From: Flavobacterium nitrogenifigens
GTDB taxonomy: Bacteria > Bacteroidota > Bacteroidia > Flavobacteriales > Flavobacteriaceae
NCBI RefSeq assembly: GCF_003254565.1
Contig: NZ_QJRI01000167.1
Span: 1 to 64,000, forward strand
DNA length: 64,000 nt
Reading direction: 5' to 3'
Position 1 is the stretch's first letter; each line of letters opens with the position of its first letter. The notes under the pieces were generated by a model, which saw only the letters and a program-made list of their open reading frames with translations, ran no database searches and was not told the origin of the DNA. Positions 19,069 through 27,237 of this stretch are shown piece by piece. The translations under genes were made by a program, and so were the position numbers.

Positions 19069-19812
19069 ATGAATGTAAAGCAATATTTGGACTCTACGTA
19101 TTTAAAAACTGCATCGCAAGCTGGTCTTTCGGAGGCAGAAAATACTATTGTTGTCAAAAATGCAATTGCTGAAGCAATTCAGGAAGGATTTAAGTTGATC
19201 ATGATTCGCCCAGAATATGTTGCCTTGGCAAAAGAGATGATTGTAGAAGCCAATTCTGTTTTGTTAGTTGGAACCGTAATCGATTTTCCAGAAGGAAAGT
19301 CAAGTCTGGAAGATAAGATTAAAGAAGCAAATGAAGCCATTGCCAATGGAGCTGATGATTTAGATTTTGTCTGTAACTATGAAGCATTCAAAAATGGCGA
19401 TCTTGATTTGGTTAAAAAAGAAATCCTGATCGGAACACAGATAGGTTTAGCAAACGATAAGACCGTAAAATGGATTATCGAAGTTGCGGCTTTAACAGAT
19501 AAAGAAATTATTCAATTATCTGCCTTAATAAAACATGTTGTAGTCTCTAATTTTAAAGAAGATGATTTTGAATCTGTTTTTGTAAAATCTTCTACTGGTT
19601 TTTACAAAACAGAAAATGACCTTCCAAATGGAGCAACTATTCCATCAATAATTATGATGCTAGAAAATGCTTCGCCTCTTTCAATAAAAGCAGCGGGCGG
19701 AGTCCGTTCATTTGAAGAAGCAGCAGAAATGATTCGTTTAGGAGTAAAACGAATCGGAACTTCGGCTGCAAAAGCAATTGCCAACGGAGAAATTTCCCCA
19801 AATCAATATTAA
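19069..19812 (+). CDS. deoC: Deoxyribose-phosphate aldolase
   Basis: Cleaves 2-deoxyribose 5-phosphate to glyceraldehyde 3-phosphate and acetaldehyde in deoxynucleoside salvage. The TIM-barrel protein is 247 residues from the ATG at 19069. The Schiff-base lysine is K173 in 'FVKSSTGF', and the second active-site lysine is K207 in 'SIKAAGGVRS'. The in-frame TTG at 19039 was rejected because a -7 element overlaps it and the added residues are not family-like. remB follows after 19 bases, so the two probably share a transcript. Confidence 0.95.
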   Translation: MNVKQYLDSTYLKTASQAGLSEAENTIVVKNAIAEAIQEGFKLIMIRPEYVALAKEMIVEANSVLLVGTVIDFPEGKSSLEDKIKEANEAIANGADDLDFVCNYEAFKNGDLDLVKKEILIGTQIGLANDKTVKWIIEVAALTDKEIIQLSALIKHVVVSNFKEDDFESVFVKSSTGFYKTENDLPNGATIPSIIMMLENASPLSIKAAGGVRSFEEAAEMIRLGVKRIGTSAAKAIANGEISPNQY

Positions 19813-19831
19813 ATAAATACCCAAATTTTAA

Positions 19832-21955
19832 GTGAATAAGTTTTTTTTGTCCCTTGTTTTAATTTTTTCTTTTTTTATTGTTTCCGCTCAGCAAAATGGT
19901 AATTCTTCGGTTCAACCCGGTTTCACAGCAGAAATGTTTCCAGTTTTTCCTAACTGTGAAAATTTAGACGGAAAAAAATTAGAAACTTGTTTTTATAAAG
20001 AAGTTCAGGATTTTGTATTTAATAATTTTCAAGTTCCAGAAAAATTAAAACAAAGCAATTATAAAGGGGCAGTAAAATTACTTTTTGAAGTAAATGCAGA
20101 AGGAGAATTTAAGGTGATTTATGTTTCTGCAGAAACAGAAGAATTGTCTGAAGAAGCAAAAAGAGTATTCGGGACATTTCCCAAAATAAAACCTTCAACT
20201 TACAACGGAAAACCAACGTATTCCAAATATACTATTTCTATTGATATACCGCTAAAAAGCTCGGCTCAGATTGCAGCAGAAGCTCAAGCAGCGGCAGAAA
20301 TTTTAAAACCAATAGAAAAGCCTATGACAGAATTGGATAGTATTGTATACAAAAAATACAATAATCCAGAATTTGATAGTCATTTAAATATCCCGTTTTC
20401 GCATAGCTATTATGCGCAGTTTGATGCAGAAATGAATCAAGTTGGAAGTAATAACCATACGGCTTCTAAGCCTTATACTTATGCTGAGGTTTCAAAATAT
20501 TATAATTTAAGAGCGGTTAATGAGTCATTGCAGAAAAAAACTTCAACTTGGCTGGGAAGAAAATGGTGGAATGAAAATTTAGTTCAGATTCAAGGAGAAG
20601 ATTATTGGTTTGCCTTAAACCCAATTGTAGATTTGCAAATGGGTAAAGCTTCAGATCTTGATGCGTCCTACACTTACGTGAATACTAGAGCTCTTAATTT
20701 TAGAGGAGGTTTAGGAAAACAAATCAACTTTACAACTACATTTTTTGAAAGTCAGGGACGATTTGCAGGATATTTTAACGATTATGCTGAATCTATTAAG
20801 CCGTCAGGAGGAAATCCAGCTATAATTCCAGGAGTTGGAATTGCAAAAAGATTCAAAACAGATGCTTATGATTTTCCTTTAACAGAAGCGAATATTACTT
20901 TCGCTCCGGGAAAAATATTTGATTTTCAATTGGGTTATGGAAGAAATTTTATTGGTGACGGATATCGATCTTTATTAGAAAGCGATGGAGCAAGTCCGTA
21001 TCCATACTTTAAAATCAACACTAAATTTTGGAAAATTAAATATACCAATACATATATGTGGATGAAAGATGTTCGTCCAGAGGTAACTGCCGAAAGAACT
21101 TACGCGACAAAATTCATGGCAAACCATTATTTGAGCTGGAATGTTTCAAATAGAGTAAACTTAGGTTTTTTTGAATCTGTAGTTTGGACAAATACCAATA
21201 ACAGAGGTTTTGATGCTAATTTTGTGAATCCGATTATTTTTTACAGAGCAGTAGAATTTGGATCTTCGTCAAAAAGCGGAAACGCACTTTTAGGAATTAC
21301 AGGAAAATATAAATGGAATAATAGCGTAAATCTGTATTCGCAATTTCTGATTGACGAGTTTTCTGTTTCTGATGTTGGAGCAGGAAATCAAAGCTGGAAG
21401 AATAAATTTGGCTTTCAGTTCGGAGCAAAATATTTCAATGCGTTTAATGTAAAAGATCTATTGGTGCAGATTGAGTATAATCGTGTACGTCCTTATGTGT
21501 ACTCACATAGTGCCGTTATTACCAATTACGGGCACAACAATCAGAGTGTTGGGCATCAGTGGGGAGGAAATTTTAAAGAGCTTATTGCAATTGCGAGATA
21601 CCACAAAGGGCGTTGGCTTGCCGATGCAAAACTTACAGTTGGAACTAGAGGTTTAGATTTTGATACTGCGGAAGACTCTTATAACTACGGAGGAAATATT
21701 TATAAAAGTTATGACGTGAAACGTCCGTATGATACAGGCGTGAAAATTGGTCAAGGAAATAAAACGAATGTTTTTATTGCTGATGTTCAAGGAGGATATT
21801 TGATTAATCCGATGACAAACCTGAAGTTGTTTGGAAGTTTGATCTACAGAAATTTTGATCCAACTCAAGAGACGGCAACAACTTTTAAGCAAAGTACGAC
21901 TTGGTTTAGTGTTGGTTTACGTTCAGATATTTTTAACTGGTATTTTGATTACTAG
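19832..21955 (+). CDS. remB: RemB-like gliding protein: TonB-C-like domain plus barrel-like region
   Basis: A 707-residue exported protein starting at GTG; the signal peptide ends 'FFIVSAQ'. Residues ~25-140 look like a TonB C-terminal energy-transducer domain ('GAVKLLFEVNAEGEFKVIYV...FPKIKPSTYNGKPTYSKYTISIDIPL'). The remaining ~550 residues are rich in aromatic alternating strands, as in an outer-membrane barrel, and end 'FNWYFDY'. F. johnsoniae RemB lies in this same position after sprA, gcvH, VanZ-like and deoC genes and is reported as a gliding-related protein. Symbol assignment rests on that remembered synteny and general make-up, not on an alignment. The molecular role is unknown. Confidence 0.72.
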   Translation: MNKFFLSLVLIFSFFIVSAQQNGNSSVQPGFTAEMFPVFPNCENLDGKKLETCFYKEVQDFVFNNFQVPEKLKQSNYKGAVKLLFEVNAEGEFKVIYVSAETEELSEEAKRVFGTFPKIKPSTYNGKPTYSKYTISIDIPLKSSAQIAAEAQAAAEILKPIEKPMTELDSIVYKKYNNPEFDSHLNIPFSHSYYAQFDAEMNQVGSNNHTASKPYTYAEVSKYYNLRAVNESLQKKTSTWLGRKWWNENLVQIQGEDYWFALNPIVDLQMGKASDLDASYTYVNTRALNFRGGLGKQINFTTTFFESQGRFAGYFNDYAESIKPSGGNPAIIPGVGIAKRFKTDAYDFPLTEANITFAPGKIFDFQLGYGRNFIGDGYRSLLESDGASPYPYFKINTKFWKIKYTNTYMWMKDVRPEVTAERTYATKFMANHYLSWNVSNRVNLGFFESVVWTNTNNRGFDANFVNPIIFYRAVEFGSSSKSGNALLGITGKYKWNNSVNLYSQFLIDEFSVSDVGAGNQSWKNKFGFQFGAKYFNAFNVKDLLVQIEYNRVRPYVYSHSAVITNYGHNNQSVGHQWGGNFKELIAIARYHKGRWLADAKLTVGTRGLDFDTAEDSYNYGGNIYKSYDVKRPYDTGVKIGQGNKTNVFIADVQGGYLINPMTNLKLFGSLIYRNFDPTQETATTFKQSTTWFSVGLRSDIFNWYFDY

Positions 21956-22071
21956 TCTTTTTAATAAGATTTTTCGAAATAATAGTGTTAAAGTATGCTG
22001 AGATCTTAATTTGTAAAGGTTTTATTGAAAAAAATCTATTTTTATAGGTTAATATTCTACAATCTAATTTG

Positions 22072-22079
22072 TACATTTG
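22072..22079 (+). promoter_or_regulatory. -7 element of cyoE promoter
   Basis: TACATTTG, a perfect TAnnTTTG, 35 bases before the TTG start at 22115. It excludes an in-frame start at 22025. Confidence 0.6.
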
Positions 22080-22114
22080 CACCACTCAAAAAAAATACAC
22101 AAAATACAACGGTA

Positions 22115-23017
22115 TTGAACGCTGCAAAAAATACATTATCAATCAAATCAATATTTCTAGATTTTAAAGAGATTACTAAAGCTGGTCTGGCTATTAGTGT
22201 ATTGTTTTCTTCAATCGCTGGATATTTATTAGGGGTAGATTCTGATCATCCTTTTAAATGGAGTGTTTTGGCTGTTTTGGCAGTTGGAGGTTACTGTATG
22301 GTTGGAGCATCAAACGCATTTAACCAAGTAATCGAAAAAGATATTGATTCTTTAATGGATCGTACCAAAAATCGTCCAGTTCCTTCAGGACGTATGTCTC
22401 CTAAAGTAGCTTTGTTGGTAGCAAGTCTGCTTACTATTGTTGGGATTTCGCTTCTTTATACTATAAACGCGAAGTCGGCAATGTTTGCTGCAATTTCGAT
22501 ATTCTTATATACAAGTGTTTATACACCACTAAAAACGGTTACTTCATTGTCTGTTTTTGTTGGAGCTTTTCCTGGTGCGATTCCTTTTATGTTAGGATGG
22601 GTAGCGGCAACAGGCGAATTTGGTATCGAAGCAGGGACTTTGTTTTTAATTCAGTTTTTTTGGCAGTTTCCACACTTTTGGTCTATCGGATGGTTTTTAT
22701 ATGAAGACTATGAGAAAGCAGGAATTTTTATGCTTCCGACAGGTAAAAAAGATAAAGGAACTGCATTACAGATAATATTGTATACAATTTGGCTTATAAT
22801 AGCGTCGTTATTACCGGTGTTAGGTTTTACAGGACAATTATTTATTTCTCCAATTGCAGCAGTTCTAGTGTTTTTATTAGGGATTTGGATGCTTTTTTAT
22901 GCCGTTCGTTTGTATAAGCTAAGAACTGCAAAAGCGGCGAGAACATTAATGTTAGTGAGTGTTTCTTATATCTCACTTTTGCAAATTGTATTTATAGTAG
23001 ATAAATTTTTAAGATAG
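22115..23017 (+). CDS. cyoE: Heme o synthase (protoheme IX farnesyltransferase)
   Basis: Transfers a farnesyl group to heme b to make heme o, the precursor of heme a for terminal oxidases. The UbiA-type membrane protein has about eight hydrophobic helices. Its prenyl-diphosphate binding motif reads 'NAFNQVIEKDIDSLMDRTKNR' (NxxxDxxxD), with a second conserved loop 'YTPLKTVTSLSVFVGAFPGA'. I chose the TTG at 22115 (300 residues, protein beginning LNAAKNTLSIKS) because the longer frame from 22025 would start upstream of the -7 element. The oxidase genes follow after 2 bases, so the enzyme is made together with its client complex. Confidence 0.93.
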   Translation: MNAAKNTLSIKSIFLDFKEITKAGLAISVLFSSIAGYLLGVDSDHPFKWSVLAVLAVGGYCMVGASNAFNQVIEKDIDSLMDRTKNRPVPSGRMSPKVALLVASLLTIVGISLLYTINAKSAMFAAISIFLYTSVYTPLKTVTSLSVFVGAFPGAIPFMLGWVAATGEFGIEAGTLFLIQFFWQFPHFWSIGWFLYEDYEKAGIFMLPTGKKDKGTALQIILYTIWLIIASLLPVLGFTGQLFISPIAAVLVFLLGIWMLFYAVRLYKLRTAKAARTLMLVSVSYISLLQIVFIVDKFLR

Positions 23018-23019
23018 TT

Positions 23020-23607
23020 ATGGAAATGACATTAAAAGCAAACGAAGAACAAGTAAGAAAGTCAAAATCGGCTAAATTGATTTTACTTTTTGCGATGGTT
23101 AGTATGACCATGATGTTCGCAGGGTTAACAAGTGCATTTGTAGTAAGTAAATCGAGAGCAGACTGGTTGAAGAATTTTGAACTTCCTTCGGCTTTCTATT
23201 GGAGTACAGCAGTAATTATTGCATGTAGCGTTACTTTTCACTTGGCAAAAAAAGCAATTCAGAAAGACAATAGAAGCGCAGTTACAGGATTGCTTCTTGG
23301 GACTTTAGCTTTGGGAGTTTTATTTGTGGTATTACAATTCAAAGGATTTGGACAAATCGTTGCTGAAGGGTATTACTTTACAGGAGAAGGTAGTTCAATT
23401 ACTACAACTTTTCTTTATGTGGTGACAGTTACACACTTGTTGCACTTAGCTGGCGGATTAATTTCACTTTTAATTATAATTTATAATCATTTTAAACAAA
23501 AATACAATTCGACTCAAACTCTTGGGATAGAGCTAGGTGCGATGTATTGGCACTTTTTGGATTTATTATGGGTATATTTATTTTTATTTTTATATTTCTT
23601 TAAATAA
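23020..23607 (+). CDS. Cytochrome c oxidase subunit III (short form)
   Basis: A 195-residue membrane protein with five hydrophobic helices and subunit III signatures: 'LTSAFVVSKSRADW' early, 'VTHLLHLAGGLISL', and a terminal 'MYWHFLDLLWVYLFLFLYFF'. It belongs to the heme-copper oxidase subunit III family. Start ATG is 2 bases after cyoE. A second, longer subunit III follows, so the cluster carries two different subunit III paralogues. Subunits I and II are not in this window and must be encoded elsewhere. Confidence 0.9.
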   Translation: MEMTLKANEEQVRKSKSAKLILLFAMVSMTMMFAGLTSAFVVSKSRADWLKNFELPSAFYWSTAVIIACSVTFHLAKKAIQKDNRSAVTGLLLGTLALGVLFVVLQFKGFGQIVAEGYYFTGEGSSITTTFLYVVTVTHLLHLAGGLISLLIIIYNHFKQKYNSTQTLGIELGAMYWHFLDLLWVYLFLFLYFFK

Positions 23608-23617
23608 GAAAAAAACG

Positions 23618-23625
23618 TAAATTTG
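23618..23625 (+). promoter_or_regulatory. Internal -7 element before second subunit III gene
   Basis: TAAATTTG, a perfect TAnnTTTG, in the 42-base gap between the two subunit III genes and 24 bases before the second ATG. Oxidase genes downstream may be expressed separately from cyoE. Confidence 0.5.
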
Positions 23626-23649
23626 GGAACTTTTTAACGAATATCTTTT

Positions 23650-24633
23650 ATGGGAGCGACAGTTACTACTGCAAACAACGACGAAAAAACTTGGGGAGGC
23701 GGTCACAATGAGCCTTTAGGAGCAAGTTATGGTAAAATGATGATGTGGTTTTTTATCGTATCAGATGCCTTAACATTCTCTGGATTTCTAGGAGCTTATG
23801 GTTTTTCTAGATTTAAATTTATTGAAACTTGGCCTTTGGCTGATGAAGTGTTCACTCACTTCCCATTTATGCATGGTGTTGCGGCTCCAATGTATTATGT
23901 AGCTTTAATGACTTTTATTTTGATCTTTTCTTCTGTAACAATGGTATTAGCTGTTGATGCAGGACACCAATTGAAAAAGACAAAAGTTGCAATCTATATG
24001 TTCTTAACTATTATTGGAGGTTTAATTTTCGTTGGTTCTCAAGCTTGGGAATGGAAAAACTTCATTAAAGGAGAATATGGTGCAGTTGAAACAGTTGGAG
24101 GTAGTTTACTTCAATTTGTGGATAAAGATGGTAAAAGAGTAGCTTTAGCTGATTTTGCTGTTAAATTGCCAGAACAAAGAGAAGCTTTAACAAGAAGTAA
24201 ATCAACTTGGTTTATGGAAGATGCTCAATCTCTTCCAACTTACACAGTTGCAGAAGTTCAGGCTGGTTTTAAAGCTCACCCTGAAATTTTAATCAGAACA
24301 GAAAAACTTACAGATAAAAAGAAAAAAACTGTTTTATCAAGAGAAGAATCTGAAAAACATTTAGCTAGTGCTAAATATGTAGTAGAAGGTGCTAACTTGA
24401 TCAGAAACGAGTACGGTAATAAATTATTTGCTGATTTCTTCTTCTTTATTACAGGTTTCCACGGATTCCACGTATTCTCTGGAGTTATTATCAATATCAT
24501 TATTTTCTTTAATGTATTATTAGGTACTTACGAGAAAAGAAGAAGCTACGAAATGGTAGAGAAAGTTGGATTATACTGGCACTTTGTAGATTTAGTTTGG
24601 GTATTTGTATTTACAGTTTTCTACCTAGTTTAA
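23650..24633 (+). CDS. Cytochrome c oxidase subunit III (long form)
   Basis: A 327-residue subunit III with the normal conserved ends ('PLGASYGKMMMWFFIVSDALTFSGFLGAY' and 'GFHGFHVFSGVIINI...YWHFVDLVWVFVFTVFYLV'). In the middle (about residues 150-245) is a long charged, non-membrane insert between helices, rich in Lys and Glu. This is what makes the protein longer than the ~200-residue paralogue upstream. The insert would sit as a soluble loop; its role is not known. The subunit IV gene follows after 19 bases. Confidence 0.92.
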   Translation: MGATVTTANNDEKTWGGGHNEPLGASYGKMMMWFFIVSDALTFSGFLGAYGFSRFKFIETWPLADEVFTHFPFMHGVAAPMYYVALMTFILIFSSVTMVLAVDAGHQLKKTKVAIYMFLTIIGGLIFVGSQAWEWKNFIKGEYGAVETVGGSLLQFVDKDGKRVALADFAVKLPEQREALTRSKSTWFMEDAQSLPTYTVAEVQAGFKAHPEILIRTEKLTDKKKKTVLSREESEKHLASAKYVVEGANLIRNEYGNKLFADFFFFITGFHGFHVFSGVIINIIIFFNVLLGTYEKRRSYEMVEKVGLYWHFVDLVWVFVFTVFYLV

Positions 24634-24652
24634 TTTTTAGAATTTAATTATT

Positions 24653-25003
24653 ATGTCACACGAGCACGTATCAAATACAAAAAGAATCTGGTTTGTTTTC
24701 GGATTGCTTTCAGTAGTAACTACAGTAGAAGTTATTTTAGGTATCTACAAACCTGGAGTATTAGAATTTAATCATTTTGTTGGATTGAATCTATTAAACT
24801 GGATTTTCTATATCTTAACAATTTTCAAAGCATATTATATTGTATGGGCATTTATGCACATGGAAGGTGAAAAAAGCAGCCTTAGATGGTCTGTAGTTTC
24901 TCCTGTTATCTTCCTAGTTTTATATTTATTGTTTATTCTGTTAACAGAAGGACATTATATTTATGGGGTTTTTAAAGATTCTACTATTAAATGGAATTTT
25001 TAA
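24653..25003 (+). CDS. Cytochrome c oxidase subunit IV (bacterial CtaF/CyoD type)
   Basis: A 116-residue protein with three predicted membrane helices, beginning MSHEHVSNTKRIWFVFGLLSV. It has the family features 'VEVILGIY', 'FKAYYIVWAFMHMEGEK' and a hydrophobic C-terminal helix. Small three-helix subunit IV proteins stabilise heme-copper oxidases. It is the last gene of the oxidase group; a terminator lies 20 bases downstream. Confidence 0.88.
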   Translation: MSHEHVSNTKRIWFVFGLLSVVTTVEVILGIYKPGVLEFNHFVGLNLLNWIFYILTIFKAYYIVWAFMHMEGEKSSLRWSVVSPVIFLVLYLLFILLTEGHYIYGVFKDSTIKWNF

Positions 25004-25023
25004 CATGATATTAATTCGAAAAG

Positions 25024-25049
25024 AAGCTCCGATTTGCGGAGCTTTTTTT
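25024..25049 (+). terminator. Rho-independent terminator after oxidase genes
   Basis: AAGCTCCG-ATTTG-CGGAGCTT hairpin followed by a T run. The T run merges with the -7 box of the next transcript. Confidence 0.92.
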
Positions 25050-25056
25050 ATTTTTG
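25049..25056 (+). promoter_or_regulatory. -7 element of SCO-like operon
   Basis: TATTTTTG, a perfect TAnnTTTG, abutting the terminator T run and 26 bases before the ATG at 25083. Confidence 0.55.
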
Positions 25057-25082
25057 TACCTCAATAATTCCCCGTTAATACA

Positions 25083-25724
25083 ATGAAAAAAAATATAGTT
25101 CTCTTTGTACTTTTTGTATTGCCAATTGTAGCGTATTTATTCTTTGCTTCTGGTGTAAATAGTTTTACAACACTTCCTGTAATAACACCTAAAGTAGCCG
25201 ACTTTGGAAATTGGAATTCATTAAACGGAAAAAAAATCTCCCTTGATAAAAAGATTACTGTATTAGGTTTTTCTGGTACAAATATTCTGGAAAATAGAGG
25301 CAATTATTTTAATTTAAACGAAAAGATCTACAAGCGTTATAACGGTTTTGAAGATCTTCAGTTTGTAGTGCTATGTCCAACTGGAACTGAAAAAGAAGCT
25401 CAAAAAATTGTTGATGCTTTATCTCCTTTTACAGATGTTAAAAATTGGAATTTTGTTTTTGCTTCTAAAGAAGAAATTCAGAAGTTTTATGATGGATTAC
25501 ATTTAAAGGAAAAACTGAAAGAGAACCTTGGAACTTCTAATGTTTATATTATCGATAAAGAGCGTAATCTAAGAGGAAGAAAAGATCCAAAAGAATATAA
25601 AGAAGGATACGATACTTTTCATCCGTCTGAGTTGAGCAATGAAATGTTGGACGATTTCAAGATTATTCTTTATGAATATCGCGCAGCTCTAAAGAAGAAC
25701 CATAATGCCACAAAGCAACTTTAA
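25083..25724 (+). CDS. Degenerate SCO/thioredoxin-fold membrane-anchored protein
   Basis: A 213-residue protein with one N-terminal membrane anchor. The rest looks like a thioredoxin/SCO fold: a 'KITVLGFSGTNIL' strand where the redox motif would be, and 'NVYIIDKERNLRGRKDPKEY' matching the 'alIDkdGnir.R' strand of SCO proteins. The CxxxC pair is absent; the only cysteine is C98. It lies 11 bases before an intact SCO gene and probably arose as its paralogue. It may act as a copper-chaperone partner or scaffold for oxidase assembly, but that is inference. Confidence 0.7.
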   Translation: MKKNIVLFVLFVLPIVAYLFFASGVNSFTTLPVITPKVADFGNWNSLNGKKISLDKKITVLGFSGTNILENRGNYFNLNEKIYKRYNGFEDLQFVVLCPTGTEKEAQKIVDALSPFTDVKNWNFVFASKEEIQKFYDGLHLKEKLKENLGTSNVYIIDKERNLRGRKDPKEYKEGYDTFHPSELSNEMLDDFKIILYEYRAALKKNHNATKQL

Positions 25725-25735
25725 AATCATTTATA

Positions 25736-26422
25736 ATGTTTAAGAACAAATCATATATCGGAATCTCTTTTGTTATTCTGATTTTTGGAATTTACGCCAT
25801 TCCTAAAATCGTTGATCGAGTTAAAAACGGTGACGTTGTAAAAGGAAATCGTTTGGATAATGTTGGAGTAAAATCTTCAAAAGAAGCTAAACTTTTGACT
25901 ATTGGACCTGCACCAAAATTCGAATTAACGAATCAAGATAATGCAAAGGTTTCAAATGAAACGTATAAAGGGAAGGTATATGTTTTAGAATTCTTCTTTA
26001 CAACTTGTCCATCTATTTGTCCAAAGATGAATATGAGTATGCTGGAAATTGAAAAGACGTTTTTTGGAAATCCTAACTTCGGAATAGTTTCTATTACAAT
26101 CGATCCAAAACATGATACTCCGCAAGTTTTAAAAGATCATGCAAAGTTGTTAGGCGTAAAATCTTCTAATTGGAATTTCTTAACTGGAGACAGAAATGTA
26201 ATTATGGATTTGTCAAATAAAGGTTTTAATCTTTATGCTGGTGAAAATGATAAAGTAAGCGGTGGTTTTGAGCACTCAGGATTGTTTGCTTTAATTGATA
26301 AAGATGGAAACATTCGTTGCAGAAAAGATGAATACGGAAATCCGAATATTTATTATGATGGTCTAGATAAAAAAGGAGTAAGAGATATTCAAGAAGACAT
26401 TAAAATTTTATTAGCAGAATAA
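25736..26422 (+). CDS. SCO1/SenC/PrrC family copper-delivery thioredoxin-like protein
   Basis: A 228-residue membrane-anchored protein. The copper/redox motif is complete: C91 and C95 in 'FFTTCPSICPKMNMSM' and the distant H180 in 'GFEHSGLFAL'. SCO proteins load the CuA site of cytochrome oxidase subunit II or keep its cysteines reduced. Location directly after oxidase subunit genes fits that role. It overlaps nothing; DUF420 follows after 2 bases. Confidence 0.93.
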   Translation: MFKNKSYIGISFVILIFGIYAIPKIVDRVKNGDVVKGNRLDNVGVKSSKEAKLLTIGPAPKFELTNQDNAKVSNETYKGKVYVLEFFFTTCPSICPKMNMSMLEIEKTFFGNPNFGIVSITIDPKHDTPQVLKDHAKLLGVKSSNWNFLTGDRNVIMDLSNKGFNLYAGENDKVSGGFEHSGLFALIDKDGNIRCRKDEYGNPNIYYDGLDKKGVRDIQEDIKILLAE

Positions 26423-26424
26423 AA

Positions 26425-26967
26425 ATGGAAGATAATACTTTAGAGAAAAAATTTAGCAAATTCATTATTGCGGTTTCAATAATAATTCCTGTTGTGGTGG
26501 CAATTTTGTTTGGGGTTAAATTAAAAGATTTTGGTGTTAATGTGGAGCCATTATCGTTTTTACCTCCAATCTATGCAACTACAAATGGTATTACGGCTGT
26601 TGTGCTGGTTTGGGCTGTTTTGGCAATTAAGAAAGGAAACCAAAAATTACATGAAAGATTGATGACTTCTGCTATTGCATTGTCTGTTGCGTTTTTAGTT
26701 ATGTATGTTGCATATCATATGACTTCAGATTCTACAAAATATGGAGGAGAAGGAGCATTACGTTATGTATATTTCTTTATTCTTATAACACATATTTTAT
26801 TATCAATTGCAATCATTCCGCTCGTATTGATTACGTATGTAAGAGCGCTTGGAAAACGTTTTGACAGACACAGAAAAATTGCTAAGATCACTTTTCCTCT
26901 TTGGTTGTACGTTGCTGTAACGGGAGTGATTGTTTATTTAATGATATCTCCGTATTATGCACACTAA
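26425..26967 (+). CDS. DUF420 integral membrane protein (oxidase-associated)
   Basis: A 180-residue protein with five membrane helices. It has the DUF420 layout: 'PLSFLPPIYATTNGITAVVLVWAVLAIKKG', conserved histidines in 'YHMTSDS' and 'LITHILLSIAIIPL', and 'RHRKIAKITFPLWLYVAVTGVIVYLM'. DUF420 (CtaM-related) proteins are encoded with cytochrome oxidase genes and have been implicated in oxidase maturation in Gram-positives. The gene ends overlapping the next small gene by 11 bases. Confidence 0.88.
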   Translation: MEDNTLEKKFSKFIIAVSIIIPVVVAILFGVKLKDFGVNVEPLSFLPPIYATTNGITAVVLVWAVLAIKKGNQKLHERLMTSAIALSVAFLVMYVAYHMTSDSTKYGGEGALRYVYFFILITHILLSIAIIPLVLITYVRALGKRFDRHRKIAKITFPLWLYVAVTGVIVYLMISPYYAH

Positions 26968-27220
26968 AAAAAATAACATTCAAATTTTAAAATCCAAATT
27001 CCAAGTTATAGTATTTGGGATTTGTATTTTTTTAATTGGAGTTTCAGCCAATGCTCAGTGCGCTATGTGCCGCGCAGCATTATCGGGGGATTCTAATACT
27101 AAAAAAGCAGAAGCAGTAAATGATGGAATTGTTTACTTAATGGTAATTCCATATTTACTAGTATTAATAATAGGATATTTGATTTATCGAATGTATTCTA
27201 AAAAGAAAAAAGCAGTGTAA
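26957..27220 (+). CDS. Small exported CxxC membrane protein
   Basis: An 87-residue protein with a signal peptide ending near 'VSANAQ', then a short segment 'QCAMCRAALSGDSNTKKAEAVNDGI' with C35 and C38, and one membrane helix near the C terminus followed by a basic tail. Similar small 'CxMC' proteins accompany oxidase assembly genes in related bacteria as far as I recall, suggesting metal or redox handling, but no family function can be named. The start overlaps the DUF420 gene, supporting co-translation. The N-terminal coding DNA contains an imperfect ATTCCAA palindrome like the one at 40761. Its stop lies inside a terminator stem. Confidence 0.75.
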   Translation: MHTKKNNIQILKSKFQVIVFGICIFLIGVSANAQCAMCRAALSGDSNTKKAEAVNDGIVYLMVIPYLLVLIIGYLIYRMYSKKKKAV

Positions 27221-27234
27221 TTACACTGCTTTTT
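27207..27234. terminator. Bidirectional terminator between convergent genes
   Basis: AAAAAGCAGTGTAA and its exact complement form a 28-base perfect palindrome flanked by A and T runs. It spans the stop of the CxxC gene and lies 4 bases from the stop of the convergent DUF4403 gene. Confidence 0.93.
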
Positions 27235-27237
27235 CTT

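Noticed and set aside
18972..19172. 66-codon ORF upstream of and overlapping deoC
   Set aside because: It runs through the terminator and deoC promoter, then out of frame into deoC.
22025..22114. 30-codon N-terminal extension of cyoE
   Set aside because: A -7 box at 22072-22079 lies inside it, and the added sequence is not family-like.
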